DNA of 64,000 bases from Chitinophagales bacterium (GCA_020636575.1 JACJXP010000004.1:1-64000); one strand, 5' to 3'. Shown: positions 44,194 to 54,239, counted from the stretch's first letter. Made by a program: numbers and translations. Notes: generated from the sequence alone by a model not told the origin.

Positions 44194-45477
44194 ATGACAG
44201 CTGCTATTATCGTTATTTTCATTATAGGATACCTTGGAATTGCATTAGAACATAATCTGAGAATTAACAAATCTGCAACAGCGCTGGTGACCGGGGTACT
44301 TTGCTGGACGGTGTATATTCTTTTCACCGGCGATAAAGAAATTGTAATTGAAAGTTTGACTGAGCACCTGGGCAACCTGTCCCAGATCCTTTTCTTCCTG
44401 ATGGGAGCCATGACGATCGTAGAACTGATTGATGCCCATGATGGCTTTGAGTATATCACCCGGCGGGTGAAGACCAATAAAAAGGGAAGGATATTAGTGA
44501 TCGTTGCTGTTTTATCCTTTTTCCTTTCAGCAGTGCTGGACAACCTTACAACTACCATTGTAATGGTATCATTGGTTCGCAAACTGGTAGATGATCAAAA
44601 GGACAGATGGATGCTGGCCGGAATGATCGTAGTTGCTGCTAATGCCGGTGGTGCCTGGTCGCCTATCGGGGATGTAACCACTACTATGTTATGGATCGGG
44701 AACCAGATCACTGCACAAAATATTATTCTTGAATTGATCATCCCCAGTCTTGTGTGCATGCTGGTGCCATTGATGGTGATGCGCTATGTTTTCAAAGGGA
44801 AGATCACACCGCCACAACAAAAGTTTGGCTATGGTGGCTCCACAAAAAGTACAGCCAGGGAGAGAACGATTGTTTTATTTACAGGTATTGCCTTTTTGCT
44901 GTTTGTACCTGTATTTAAAACTATAACTCATTTGCCTCCCTTTATGGGTATGTTGCTGGCATTGGGACTGATGTGGATGATAACAGAATCTATTCACAGC
45001 GGTAAGGATGAGGAAGACAGGAAGAATTTCTCGGTCGCTTATGCTTTACGAAAAGTAGATACCAGCAGTGTACTTTTCTTCCTGGGGATATTGCTGGCTG
45101 TTTCTGCACTGGAATCTACCCACCAATTGGAACACATGGCCGGTTGGATGGAAACGAACCTGAAAGATCATGATGTGATCATTACCAGTTTTGGTTTGCT
45201 TTCCTCTATAGTAGATAACGTACCGTTAGTTGCTGCAGCTCAGGGAATGTACGGTCTTGATGTTTTTCCAACTGATCATTATTTCTGGGAGTTTTTGGCA
45301 TACTGTACCGGTACAGGCGGCAGCATTCTCATCATTGGTTCCGCAGCCGGAGTGGCAGCAATGGGTTTGGAAAAAATAAATTTCGGTTGGTACCTTAAAA
45401 GAGTAGGGTGGCTTGCTTTGATCGGCTATTTGTCAGGAGCATTGGTGTATATGCTCCAATCTAAGATAATGGGCTAA
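44194..45477 (+). CDS. nhaD: NhaD-family sodium/proton antiporter
   Basis: A 427-aa inner-membrane protein of the ion-transporter superfamily with about 11-12 helices. Family landmarks are the helix with AVLDNLTTTIVMVSLVRKL and the following NAGGAWSPIGDVTTTMLWIG (about 140-175), and the C-terminal SSIVDNVPLVAAAQGMYGL and GTGGSILIIGSAAGVAAMG. It would exchange Na+ for H+ to maintain sodium and pH balance. ATG 44194 is natural. It is convergent with the OstA-like gene, 11 bp apart. Confidence 0.9.
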   Translation: MTAAIIVIFIIGYLGIALEHNLRINKSATALVTGVLCWTVYILFTGDKEIVIESLTEHLGNLSQILFFLMGAMTIVELIDAHDGFEYITRRVKTNKKGRILVIVAVLSFFLSAVLDNLTTTIVMVSLVRKLVDDQKDRWMLAGMIVVAANAGGAWSPIGDVTTTMLWIGNQITAQNIILELIIPSLVCMLVPLMVMRYVFKGKITPPQQKFGYGGSTKSTARERTIVLFTGIAFLLFVPVFKTITHLPPFMGMLLALGLMWMITESIHSGKDEEDRKNFSVAYALRKVDTSSVLFFLGILLAVSALESTHQLEHMAGWMETNLKDHDVIITSFGLLSSIVDNVPLVAAAQGMYGLDVFPTDHYFWEFLAYCTGTGGSILIIGSAAGVAAMGLEKINFGWYLKRVGWLALIGYLSGALVYMLQSKIMG

Positions 45478-45488
45478 TAACAGGTTAC

Positions 45489-47240
45489 TTATTCATAAAG
45501 TTCATACTTGGTCTTTGGTCTTTTCTCATCCAGCCAGTTAAAATTGGGCAGCCGCATTTCGGATGGTGATTTTTGACGTATGGGCCATATGGTACCGGTT
45601 ACCTGGCTTCGGAAAACCACTTTCTCCAGTTCATCTTTTTCAAAATAAATATCCATCACATCACATTGGGATTCGTTGATGCCGGTATAGGCACTGTCTT
45701 CATCCTGTATAAAATAAATACACTCAGCCAGCCCGGCGGCCCGCACCGAATCAATGGAACCATCAACAAAGTAGGCATCCATGCGGGTTGATTTTACCTG
45801 GTTGAAAATATCCGGATCCATTTGGTTGATGAGAAAACTGTTCTCAAATACCTGCACATAATCCGCTTTTTTATTTTTTGTATAGACGATAACCGTATCA
45901 CCGGTCACCTGGCTTTCTTTTGCCCACAATATGGGATTTTGATAAAGTCGAAAAACGGAGTCCTTGAATGAATAGAACATACTATCGCAAACAGCCTGCA
46001 TAGAATCGGAGAATATCCGCACATTTCTGAAAGCTTCAAAGTAACGGAACGTACTGTCAGGCTTATCGTCAACACTTACTACTTTAACATCAGTGATAGT
46101 ATCTTTCACAATTTTAACCTCTGCGATGGTATCTGTTAGAGGTTTATCCTTTGTTAGGGAATCAGTGATTACAATCTCCCCATTATCGAGTGAATCTTGT
46201 ACTATTGAATCTTTTTTTGCAACCGGGTCTTTTTTGGGCCGGGGAAGATCAGAAAGCCGGGCGGAGAACAAAGTATCGGCAGCAATATAGATAGAATCGT
46301 TTTCCTGCTTTACGATCATCAGGGGTTTGCGGGTAGCCATTATTCTGTCCTTCTTATTATCACTGTTAATTTCACCGGCGATAATGGTAGTGCCTTCCGC
46401 TGTATCTACCACGATAGCATTCCCTAAAAGTTGGGAGGTGCCGGCGCTATCATCAAAAGCCATTCGCCTTGCCTTGTAGATCCGGGGGCCGTCTCTTACA
46501 ATAGGATTATTTCCGAATTCTGCTTTACCCGTACCTACATTATAATAACCTTCCTTGGTTTCCACAGTACGTCCACTGCTGTCTTTAATGAATGTCTGTG
46601 AAATAAAACGGGTTGTTTTTGATTCTGTATTATAGAGAAGAGAATCTGTTTTAATGAAATAGGCCGGATCAACGAGTTCCACATTTTTTTTAAAATATAC
46701 ATCTCTCAGATCAGCATAATAAAAGCCTTCTCTGCTGGTAAGTACGGTTTTACCATTTACTACTCTTCCACCATGAGTGTAAATACCGATATTGGTACTC
46801 ATGTCATATTCAAGGTCGGGAGTAGTTAAAGTGCCTTTGCCATCAGTAAGTTTTACAGCTCCGTCGAGGTAAGCTAATTTTTTATCGATCAAATAACGCA
46901 GATGATTCGAGTAGACATCAGCTGTGTCTGCATCTTTGATGTGCACCTTTCCCCAGGCTTCAAATATTTTGGTATTATTATTAATAACACAACTATCGCA
47001 GAAAAAAAGTGAGTTGCCTTGCTTTAGTCTTACATTACCGGCTAGTATCTGCAATGTGGTGCTGTCGTTTGCTTTTTGAATGGTAAGATGTCGGGCACCT
47101 AATATCTCTACATCAGTAAGTGTATCGCCTCCGGGAGTTGAAACAGGGCCCTCATCACTTGTTAATACCTGTGCGGTTACAGGCTGGCTGATAAACCCTG
47201 CAATGAGTAGTATTCCTAAAAAAAGAATGGATCTGCGCAT
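45489..47240 (-). CDS. OstA/LptA-like protein of the LPS transport group
   Basis: A 583-aa exported protein (signal FLGILLIAGFISQPVTAQ). The repeated LptA/OstA-type beta-jellyroll pattern is visible: QILAGNVRLKQGNSLFFCDS, FEAWGKVHIKDADTADVYSN, AYLDGAVKLTDGKGTLTTPD, YYADLRDVYFKKNVELVDP. It probably forms part of the periplasmic LPS bridge, like LptA, with an unusual Thr/Asp-rich linker (about 340-400). Its ATG shares one base with the stop of the MlaD-like gene, so both are translated together. Confidence 0.82.
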   Translation of the reverse strand: MRRSILFLGILLIAGFISQPVTAQVLTSDEGPVSTPGGDTLTDVEILGARHLTIQKANDSTTLQILAGNVRLKQGNSLFFCDSCVINNNTKIFEAWGKVHIKDADTADVYSNHLRYLIDKKLAYLDGAVKLTDGKGTLTTPDLEYDMSTNIGIYTHGGRVVNGKTVLTSREGFYYADLRDVYFKKNVELVDPAYFIKTDSLLYNTESKTTRFISQTFIKDSSGRTVETKEGYYNVGTGKAEFGNNPIVRDGPRIYKARRMAFDDSAGTSQLLGNAIVVDTAEGTTIIAGEINSDNKKDRIMATRKPLMIVKQENDSIYIAADTLFSARLSDLPRPKKDPVAKKDSIVQDSLDNGEIVITDSLTKDKPLTDTIAEVKIVKDTITDVKVVSVDDKPDSTFRYFEAFRNVRIFSDSMQAVCDSMFYSFKDSVFRLYQNPILWAKESQVTGDTVIVYTKNKKADYVQVFENSFLINQMDPDIFNQVKSTRMDAYFVDGSIDSVRAAGLAECIYFIQDEDSAYTGINESQCDVMDIYFEKDELEKVVFRSQVTGTIWPIRQKSPSEMRLPNFNWLDEKRPKTKYELYE

Positions 47241-48232
47241 TATTTATTTTCTGCCGGGACAGTGTCCTTGGGCAGGGGCGAATTTAAATAGCCTCCTTTA
47301 TCTTTTTTCCCAAAGATGGATAAATTAACGTAGCGTTTAGGATGAGCTTTCAGATCATCTATCAATATCTCCGCACTCAGTATGGCATCAGTAAGGCGGT
47401 TATATAAAGTTCTATCTGTCATTAATGCACCCAAAGTACCATTGGGATCAGCAATACTGGCTGCTGTACTCTTTAGCTGACTGATCATAGCCTGCAATGA
47501 GTCGATCGCCGGTTGTATTTCCAAAGCGGCCAGTTTTCCGGTGGCCTTTTTTGCATTTTTAATAATGCTGTCAATATCAGCAGAGCTTTTCTTAAACCCT
47601 TCAGTAATGGCACTGGCATTATTCAAAGTTTTGGCAAGTGGCCCGGTTTGGTTATCCAGTAAACCATTTAGTGAGCTGCTGGCTTTGTTGAGATTAGCCA
47701 GTGTTTGCTGTAACTCAATTTTAGTTTGATTATTGATGACACCGTTAATGCTGCCGAACACATTATTCAATGAATCCAAAGTGCCTCTTACTTTGGTAAG
47801 AGTGGGAGTGAGCTGTGCTTTTACATCATCCAGGATACCGATATCCACTTTGGTGGTCAATGTATCACCCGGGATCATAAATTCAGGCGATCCGCCTTTT
47901 TCAATATCAATAAATGCAGCACCGACCAATGGAGTTGAGATAAGCGCTTTTGAATCTTTAGGAATGTTAACTTCTTCTTTCAAATTAATAGTAGCCACAA
48001 TACCACTCATATCCTTATCCATGGCTTTTAACTCGGTCACAATTCCGATCACATAGCCATTGATCTTTACCTCATTTGATTTTGCAAGAGAACCAAGGTC
48101 ATCAAACACTGCATATATCTTCCGGCTTTTCTTAAAAATATCCTTCCCTTTCAAATAGTTGAATCCCAATATCAGAATGGTCAGCGCTGATATGGTAAGC
48201 ACACCTACTTTTGTTTCATTACTGATCTTCAT
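47240..48232 (-). CDS. MlaD/MCE-domain protein
   Basis: A 330-aa protein with one N-terminal membrane helix (VGVLTISALTILILGF) and an MCE domain (about 38-115; YAVFDDLGSLAKSNEVKING, VGAAFIDIEKGG), followed by a long helical region with QTKIELQQTLANLN-type repeats. MCE proteins form hexameric channels for phospholipid transport between membranes. ATG 48232 fits the family start; a longer frame opens upstream. It is the first gene of a two-gene unit with the OstA-like protein, so lipid and LPS transport may be co-ordinated here (inference). Confidence 0.88.
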   Translation of the reverse strand: MKISNETKVGVLTISALTILILGFNYLKGKDIFKKSRKIYAVFDDLGSLAKSNEVKINGYVIGIVTELKAMDKDMSGIVATINLKEEVNIPKDSKALISTPLVGAAFIDIEKGGSPEFMIPGDTLTTKVDIGILDDVKAQLTPTLTKVRGTLDSLNNVFGSINGVINNQTKIELQQTLANLNKASSSLNGLLDNQTGPLAKTLNNASAITEGFKKSSADIDSIIKNAKKATGKLAALEIQPAIDSLQAMISQLKSTAASIADPNGTLGALMTDRTLYNRLTDAILSAEILIDDLKAHPKRYVNLSIFGKKDKGGYLNSPLPKDTVPAENK

Positions 48233-48294
48233 ACATCGAATTATTTGACCGGACTTTGAAACCGCCAAATTAGCTAATTTTTTCAAGGGGTACT

Positions 48295-48332
48295 AAAAAA
48301 CAAAAGAGATATGCTATACCACATATCTCTTT
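48295..48332 (-). terminator. Terminator of the amidase gene
   Basis: AAAGAGATATG (48303-48313) pairs with CATATCTCTTT (48322-48332), with a T-rich run after it on the minus strand. Confidence 0.8.
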
Positions 48333-48354
48333 CGGGAATAATTTGTCAGTTTCT

Positions 48355-49365
48355 TTATTTAACCAGTGCAGCTTTTTCTTTTTTGTCAATAGCTTCCAGG
48401 AATTCTCTTGTATCATTAGCCGAACGGCTGGTAGTGTTTTTTTCTTCAAAACTATCGGGCATAATATCCTGGCCTTTTTTGTCTTCCAGCCATTTTACAT
48501 AACGTTTCAAAGCTTTTATGATACAAACAGATATTTCGTTTTGACCCGCTTCACTGTTAAGGTATTTCTCTTCATCGGGGTTAGAAATAAAGCCTGTTTC
48601 AACCAGCACACTAGGCATAGCGGTAGCCTGTAATACCCAGATACCGACCCCTCTTTGCTTCACATCCCTGTCAACCCGGCCCACTTTGGCAAACTCATCC
48701 TGTACAAAACCGGCCAGTGTGGCACTTCTTTTAAAATACTGTTTGGTCTTTAAAAGTGTTAGTGCAACGAACTCTGGTGACTCAGGGTTGAAATCACCAT
48801 ATTTCTTTTCATAGTTATCCTCTTTAAGCATGTAGGCATTCTCTCTAACAGCAATTTCTTTATCCTCGCTTTTATGAGCTCCCCATATATAGGTTTCTGT
48901 TCCTGTTGCTGTGCTGGGGACTCTTTTATACTGCGCTACTTTTCTTGTTCTCTTTTTACCCTTGCTGTAATAGGTAACGGTTTTGTACCCGGTTACTACT
49001 TTTTTTGAAGGGGCGGAGTTAACATGGATACATAAAAAGAGATCACCTTTATTCTCATTTGCATAATCGGCCCGTCCATGGAGCGACGGATAAGAGTCGG
49101 TGGTACGGGTATATAATAACTTTACTTCCGGGAACTCCTGCTGGATCAATTTGCCCACTTTAAGGGAAATATCCAGGCAAATATCCTTTTCGTATGAGTA
49201 TTCGCCATGGGCGCCGGCATCGCTGCCGCCATGCCCCGGGTCAACCACAATCGTTTTTATAACATTTTGGTTAGGTGTAGCGACACCTTCTTCATTGTCA
49301 GAAAAAGAAAAGACCATGAAGGAAAGGGAAGCGGCAAGGAAGAAAAAGAGGGTTCGTTTGATCAT
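48355..49365 (-). CDS. N-acetylmuramoyl-L-alanine amidase (Amidase_3)
   Basis: A 336-aa zinc amidase with a signal peptide (LFFFLAASLSFMVFSF). Zinc ligands lie in VDPGHGGSDAGAHG, the ICLDISLKVG-preceding Glu (YSYEKD) and FLCIHVNSAP. The catalytic Glu lies in VLVETGFISN near residue 265. A ~60-residue insertion with KVVTGYKTVTYYSKGKKRT follows the third ligand, as in other Bacteroidota amidases. It splits the septal peptidoglycan amide bond. The C-terminus is a charged tail. Confidence 0.92.
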   Translation of the reverse strand: MIKRTLFFFLAASLSFMVFSFSDNEEGVATPNQNVIKTIVVDPGHGGSDAGAHGEYSYEKDICLDISLKVGKLIQQEFPEVKLLYTRTTDSYPSLHGRADYANENKGDLFLCIHVNSAPSKKVVTGYKTVTYYSKGKKRTRKVAQYKRVPSTATGTETYIWGAHKSEDKEIAVRENAYMLKEDNYEKKYGDFNPESPEFVALTLLKTKQYFKRSATLAGFVQDEFAKVGRVDRDVKQRGVGIWVLQATAMPSVLVETGFISNPDEEKYLNSEAGQNEISVCIIKALKRYVKWLEDKKGQDIMPDSFEEKNTTSRSANDTREFLEAIDKKEKAALVK

Positions 49366-49439
49366 TTGTTTTTCATTTTTAGTCCGGCATTTTTATCCAG
49401 AGGGGATGGATGAATTTCACAAATTGTTTTGTTCTGGCT

Positions 49440-49471
49440 TTAGGTCTCCACTGGATAAAGATTTACATTTG
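49440..49471 (+). promoter_or_regulatory. Candidate lptD promoter
   Basis: TTAG (49440-49443), a 20-bp spacer and TACATTTG (49464-49471, TAnnTTTG type) lie just before the lptD ATG at 49481, implying a very short leader. A similar TTAG / 19 bp / TAnnTTTG layout precedes the truncated tRNA copy at 54654. Confidence 0.4.
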
Positions 49472-49480
49472 CTCCTGCCT

Positions 49481-52201
49481 ATGAAGCGACTGTACAAATT
49501 TAGGCCAAAATATCTTTTTTATCCACTACTGACTGCTGCATTATTTTACTCACAGACGTGGAAAACGTCTGCCATGGGGTTACAGCAACCAGAAATTCGC
49601 AATCCTTTAACAGTTACTTCAGATACTACTAAACCACTCATAAAGAACGATAGTACCAAAGCAAATATTGCAACAGAAGATACGGCTCGCATACCGGGTG
49701 CTGATACTATCCCTGTGGTACGAATAGACAGCTTCAATATCAAAATATCCAAGGACTCCCTGGATGGTCCGGTTAAGTATCAGGCCGAGGATTCGGCTGT
49801 TGTGCTTATCAAGGGACAAAAGATCATTTTATACGGGAAAACGAAGACAGAATATAAGGATATTACACTTACGGCGCCCAAGGTAGAAATGGATCAGCGA
49901 ACACAGATTGTAACTGCTGTGAACACCAAGGATAGCACCGGCGGCACCATTGAACCGGCCATATTCAAGAGCAGTGATAATGAGTTTACAAGTGACACCA
50001 TCGAGTTTAATTTCAAGAACCAGGTAGGACTCACTAAAAACACATTTACACAAGATGGAGAAATATTTGTGAATGGTGAAGTGGCCAAAAAGGTGAATGA
50101 GAATACCACTTTTATAAAAAGGGCAAGATTTACCACCTGTAACCTGGATGAACCGCATTTTGCTTTTGTTACCCCAAAAATGAAAGTGATCAATCAGAAA
50201 CTGGCAGTTTCGGGACCTGCGCATCCTGAATTTGAAGGTGTGCCTGTACCGATCTATTTACCCTTTGGGTTTTATCCTCTTAGCCAGGGACGTCATTCGG
50301 GTCTTTTGCCGCCACAGTTTACTGCCAACGAACAGTTCGGGTTAGGTCTTGAAGGATTAGGTTATTACAAAGTCTTCAGCGATTACTGGGATGCCAAAGT
50401 GTATGGTAATATTTATTCCTATGGAGGATGGTCAATGAATATCAATCCTACTTATAGAAAAAGGTATCGCTATCGTGGAGCTTTCAACTTTGCTATTCAG
50501 AACACCAAACAAAACTTTAAAGGCGACCCTGATTTCTTTAATAACAGGAGTTATTCTATTACATGGAACCATTCGGTGGATAGCCGGGCAAGGCCGGGAA
50601 CAAATTTTTCTGCCAGTGTAAATGCAGGATCCACCAAATTCAACCAACTGGTGCCTAATAGTAACCAGGTCAATTTTCAGAACCAGTTGGGTTCCTCCAT
50701 CACTTATTCAAAATCATGGATCAATAAACCGTATAATCTTACTGTAAGCGCCAACCATAACCAAAACAACCGTACCCGGCTGATCAATGTGAGTTTCCCA
50801 AATGTTGGGTTTACGATGAACACTATATATCCTTTTCAGAAGAAAGACTTTGCAGGTACACTGAAATGGTATCAAAAACTGGGAATAGGGTATAATGGAA
50901 ATTTCAGAAACCAGGTTTCATTCTATGATACGGCCTTTAAGTTTAAAAACCTGATCGATACAATGCAATGGGGGGCACAGCATAATTTCCCGATCGTTAC
51001 TTCATTACCTCCGCTATTCAATGGCGCCCTGATCGTTTCCCCCGGGGTGTCATACTCGCAGGTATGGATAGCGCAAAAGTTCAGGCGTAAATGGAACAGC
51101 GCTACACAAAAACTTGACACTACTGTTACCAAAGGTTTTTTTGCAGACCATCAAATGACCTTTTCGCTGAGTTTTAATACAGCGGTTTATGGTACATACC
51201 AGTTCAAGAAATCAAGGGTCATCGCCATCCGGCATGTAATTCGTCCTTCATTAAGTATTAACTACAGGCCTGATCTGTCCAAGTCTCATTATTACATGGA
51301 TACTGTAAATACAAGTGGGTTGGTGTTGCCCTTCTCTGAATTTGAGGGTGCTTTATATTCGGGTTTTTCAAGAGGCCGTACCGGAGGTTTAGGTTTTCAA
51401 TTGGATAATAACCTGGAAATGAAGTATCGCTCCAAAAAAGATACCGGGGAAAATGCAATTAAAAAGATCAAGATAATTGATGGATATGGTTTTAGCACAT
51501 CTTATAATTTCCTTGCTGATTCATTAAAGCTTACACCGCTTAACTTTTATTTACGTACCACACTTTTTGAAAAGATCAGCATCACGGCCAGTACTATCTT
51601 AAATCCTTACCAGGTAAATGCTGTAGGCATCCCTATTGATAAGTATGCATGGGAGGGAGGCAAGTTCAAATTAGGTACATTGACGAGTGGAAGTATATCC
51701 GTGTCGTCTAATTTCCGAAGTAAACCTAAGGACGAAGCAAAAGAAAAACAAAGGCAACAGGAGTTGGACAACCTAAGCCAGGAGCCCGGATTGATAGGCG
51801 ATCAGCAAAGACTATTGGAGTATATGGCACAAAACCCCTCTGAGTTTGTTGACTTTAATATTCCGTGGCAATTAAATCTTAGTTATTCTCTTTCCTTTTC
51901 AAACAGGATAAATTCAGATTACACCGGTTTTGAGAAAGACTTTAATTCCAACGTAAGTTTTAATGGCAGTTTTAATCTTACACCAAAATGGAATTTTTCG
52001 GCAAACGGTTATTATGATTTTGATACAAAGAAACTCCAGAGCTTTTCAATGAGTATTTCCCGTGATATGCATTGCTGGCAGTTGTCTATTAATGTGGTGC
52101 CGGTAGGAATTTACCGTTCATTTAATTTCAGCATTAGTCCTAAAGCCTCCCTGCTTCAGGACTTAAAGATCAACCGTACCCGTTACTTTTCTAATTTTTG
52201 A
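49481..52201 (+). CDS. lptD: LPS assembly protein LptD homologue
   Basis: A 906-aa outer-membrane protein. An N-terminal export signal is followed by a jellyroll region (about 85-250; GQKIILYGKTKTEYKDITL, KVEMDQRTQIVTA, FTTCNLDEPHFAFVTPKMKV) and a large barrel (VPVPIYLPFGFYPL, GRHSGLLPPQF, LGLEGLGYYKVFSDYWDAKV). It inserts lipopolysaccharide into the outer leaflet together with LptE. The frame is open from 49100, but that part runs opposite the amidase gene; ATG 49481 gives a sensible signal. The end overlaps the convergent plsC gene by 11 bp. Confidence 0.9.
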   Translation: MKRLYKFRPKYLFYPLLTAALFYSQTWKTSAMGLQQPEIRNPLTVTSDTTKPLIKNDSTKANIATEDTARIPGADTIPVVRIDSFNIKISKDSLDGPVKYQAEDSAVVLIKGQKIILYGKTKTEYKDITLTAPKVEMDQRTQIVTAVNTKDSTGGTIEPAIFKSSDNEFTSDTIEFNFKNQVGLTKNTFTQDGEIFVNGEVAKKVNENTTFIKRARFTTCNLDEPHFAFVTPKMKVINQKLAVSGPAHPEFEGVPVPIYLPFGFYPLSQGRHSGLLPPQFTANEQFGLGLEGLGYYKVFSDYWDAKVYGNIYSYGGWSMNINPTYRKRYRYRGAFNFAIQNTKQNFKGDPDFFNNRSYSITWNHSVDSRARPGTNFSASVNAGSTKFNQLVPNSNQVNFQNQLGSSITYSKSWINKPYNLTVSANHNQNNRTRLINVSFPNVGFTMNTIYPFQKKDFAGTLKWYQKLGIGYNGNFRNQVSFYDTAFKFKNLIDTMQWGAQHNFPIVTSLPPLFNGALIVSPGVSYSQVWIAQKFRRKWNSATQKLDTTVTKGFFADHQMTFSLSFNTAVYGTYQFKKSRVIAIRHVIRPSLSINYRPDLSKSHYYMDTVNTSGLVLPFSEFEGALYSGFSRGRTGGLGFQLDNNLEMKYRSKKDTGENAIKKIKIIDGYGFSTSYNFLADSLKLTPLNFYLRTTLFEKISITASTILNPYQVNAVGIPIDKYAWEGGKFKLGTLTSGSISVSSNFRSKPKDEAKEKQRQQELDNLSQEPGLIGDQQRLLEYMAQNPSEFVDFNIPWQLNLSYSLSFSNRINSDYTGFEKDFNSNVSFNGSFNLTPKWNFSANGYYDFDTKKLQSFSMSISRDMHCWQLSINVVPVGIYRSFNFSISPKASLLQDLKINRTRYFSNF

Positions 52202-52931
52202 TATTACGGGTATAATAATCTTTCATGATCTCAAATACCTTATCTCTTAATTCAGTTACGGTAAGGCCTGCGGATGATACAGGTGCAAGGAAATGCATTT
52301 CGATCCTGCCCGGCCAGAAATAAAATCCCTTTCCCGGTGGAAGTACTCTTTTAGTATTAAAGATGACAGCAGGGATCACCGAAGCCCCTGTATCAACAGA
52401 AAGACGGAATGCGCCGTCATAAAATTTTTTTAGAGGTTCGCTGGTTCTGTTCCGGGTACCTTCCGGATAGATAGACATATGCATGTGATTGGCGATCACT
52501 TTCTTCATTTTTTGCACACTTTCTTTACGGCTTTTCTCATTATTTCGGTCTACTATCACTGACCCTTTCATATAATAAAATCCAAAAAGGGGCACCCGGG
52601 TAAATGATTTTTTGGCGATTGTTTTATTGGGTCCGGGAATAAACGGACAGGAAAGAGGTATGTCCATGAAAGAATTGTGATTACAGGTTACCACATACGT
52701 TTCTCCCTTTTTAAAATTTTCCTTGCCTTTAATTCGGATACTACATCCTGCTATTGGCAACCATATCCGCATCCATAACCTGGCTATGTTGATAAAAACT
52801 CTTTGGCCAGCCGGTTCAGGTATCAACCAGGTAGTCATAGACGGGATATAAAAAATGAGAAAAGTGATAATGAATGTGATCATCGCCCATAATGCAAACA
52901 CACCGGCTAATATGTTTTTTACAATTCGCAT
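52191..52931 (-). CDS. plsC: 1-acyl-sn-glycerol-3-phosphate acyltransferase
   Basis: A 246-aa membrane-bound acyltransferase with an N-terminal helix (about 8-30). Catalytic motif HxxxxD is NHNSFMD (about residues 85-91), and the substrate motif is IYPEGTRNR (about 150). It makes phosphatidic acid from lysophosphatidic acid for phospholipid synthesis. It is the third gene of the minus-strand unit ung-GNAT-plsC, 11 bp after the GNAT stop. Confidence 0.9.
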   Translation of the reverse strand: MRIVKNILAGVFALWAMITFIITFLIFYIPSMTTWLIPEPAGQRVFINIARLWMRIWLPIAGCSIRIKGKENFKKGETYVVTCNHNSFMDIPLSCPFIPGPNKTIAKKSFTRVPLFGFYYMKGSVIVDRNNEKSRKESVQKMKKVIANHMHMSIYPEGTRNRTSEPLKKFYDGAFRLSVDTGASVIPAVIFNTKRVLPPGKGFYFWPGRIEMHFLAPVSSAGLTVTELRDKVFEIMKDYYTRNIKN

Positions 52932-52942
52932 GCTATGCCATT

Positions 52943-53545
52943 CTAATTATGATCACTGAATATTGTTTCTTTTATTTTTGGCCATTCACTTTTTAAAACA
53001 CTATAATAAACTGAGCTCCGGCGACGGTTATTCCACATCGTCATATGGCTGCGCAATATGCCCTCTTCAATACCGCCGATATTTTGCAGACCTTTTCTTG
53101 CACGGGTATTCTGTTCATCTGTTTTAAATTCAATCCTTTCTAAATTCAGTTCTTCAAAGCCATATCGCATCATGGCAAACTTCGCATGTTTGTTGATGCC
53201 AGAACTTCTGAATTCTTTTCCCAGCCAACTCCAGCCTATCTCAAATCGCAGGTCATAAAAAGAAATATTTCCGATACTCATACTTCCGCAAATGTGCTGG
53301 TTGTTTTTTTCAATAATAGTGAATGCTCTCCTGGTGTTGGCTGCTTTTTCTGCAAGAGCAGTATCCATCCATTTGCGTAGCTGTATGGGATCTGCAAGAT
53401 TCATGGTAAAATATTCCCACATAGCACTATCCTGTTGTGCCAGGTGAAGAAAAGGATCATGATCCGATTCCTGTATTGGCCGCATCAATATTTTTGAAGT
53501 TTCAAGTGTAAGGTCAGCAGGTATGGTTGATAATGTTGTTGTCAT
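52943..53545 (-). CDS. GNAT-family N-acetyltransferase (RimJ/RimL-like)
   Basis: A 200-aa acetyltransferase. The acetyl-CoA fold is visible in FTIIEKNNQHICGSMSIGN and RFEIGWSWLGKEFRSSGIN, followed by GFEELNLERIEFKTDEQNTR and KGLQNIGG. These blocks are typical of the RimJ/RimL branch, which acetylates protein N-termini or small molecules. The substrate is unknown. Its start shares one base with the ung stop (TAATG), so translation is coupled. Confidence 0.82.
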   Translation of the reverse strand: MTTTLSTIPADLTLETSKILMRPIQESDHDPFLHLAQQDSAMWEYFTMNLADPIQLRKWMDTALAEKAANTRRAFTIIEKNNQHICGSMSIGNISFYDLRFEIGWSWLGKEFRSSGINKHAKFAMMRYGFEELNLERIEFKTDEQNTRARKGLQNIGGIEEGILRSHMTMWNNRRRSSVYYSVLKSEWPKIKETIFSDHN

Positions 53546-54216
53546 TATAATTGCCAGTTTACAGGTTCAATACCATTCTTCACCAGGTATTCATTTGCTT
53601 TGGAAAAATGTCTGCACCCAAAAAAGCCATTGTGTGCTGACAATGGTGAGGGGTGAGCTGCTTCAAGCACAAGGTGTTTGTTTTGATCGATCAAAACTTT
53701 TTTCTCTCTTGCAAACTTTCCCCAAAGTAAAAACACAACATGTTCTCTTTTATCAGAAATGGTTTTGATCACCGCATCAGTGAAATTGGCCCAGCCGATC
53801 TTTGAATGGCTCATGGGTTCGCTGGCTCTTACTGTAAGAGAAGCATTTAATAAAAAAACTCCCTGCTTTGCCCAGGCAGTGAGGTTACCATGACCAGGAG
53901 GCGTCATGCCTATATCGGATTGTAGTTCTTTATAGATATTAACTAATGACGGCGGTGGCGGCACCCCATCCTGTACAGAAAAACAAAGTCCATGGGCTTG
54001 TCCGGGGCCATGATAAGGATCTTGCCCCAGTATCACCACTTTTACATGATCAAGAGCAGTCGTATCAAATGCATTGAATATCTGTGAGCCGGGCGGATAG
54101 ATGGTTTTGCCCTGTGACTTTTCGGTTTTAATATGTAAAACGATCTGCTGAAAATAAGGTTGAATAAATTGAGTGGCGAGAGCTTCTTTCCATGAAGGTT
54201 CGATCTTTACGTCCAT
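53545..54216 (-). CDS. ung: Uracil-DNA glycosylase
   Basis: A 223-aa family 1 enzyme that removes uracil from DNA. The water-activating loop is GQDPYHGPGQAHGLCFSV (D66), and the DNA-intercalation loop HPSPLSAHNGFFGCRHF appears near residue 190. Both are intact and the length is normal. It heads the ung-GNAT-plsC unit. Confidence 0.96.
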   Translation of the reverse strand: MDVKIEPSWKEALATQFIQPYFQQIVLHIKTEKSQGKTIYPPGSQIFNAFDTTALDHVKVVILGQDPYHGPGQAHGLCFSVQDGVPPPPSLVNIYKELQSDIGMTPPGHGNLTAWAKQGVFLLNASLTVRASEPMSHSKIGWANFTDAVIKTISDKREHVVFLLWGKFAREKKVLIDQNKHLVLEAAHPSPLSAHNGFFGCRHFSKANEYLVKNGIEPVNWQL

Positions 54217-54239
54217 AACTGAAGTTAACTAAAACTAAA

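Noticed and set aside
49100..49480. N-terminal extension of LptD
   Set aside because: This part lies opposite the amidase gene and lacks an export signal; ATG 49481 gives a sensible signal peptide.
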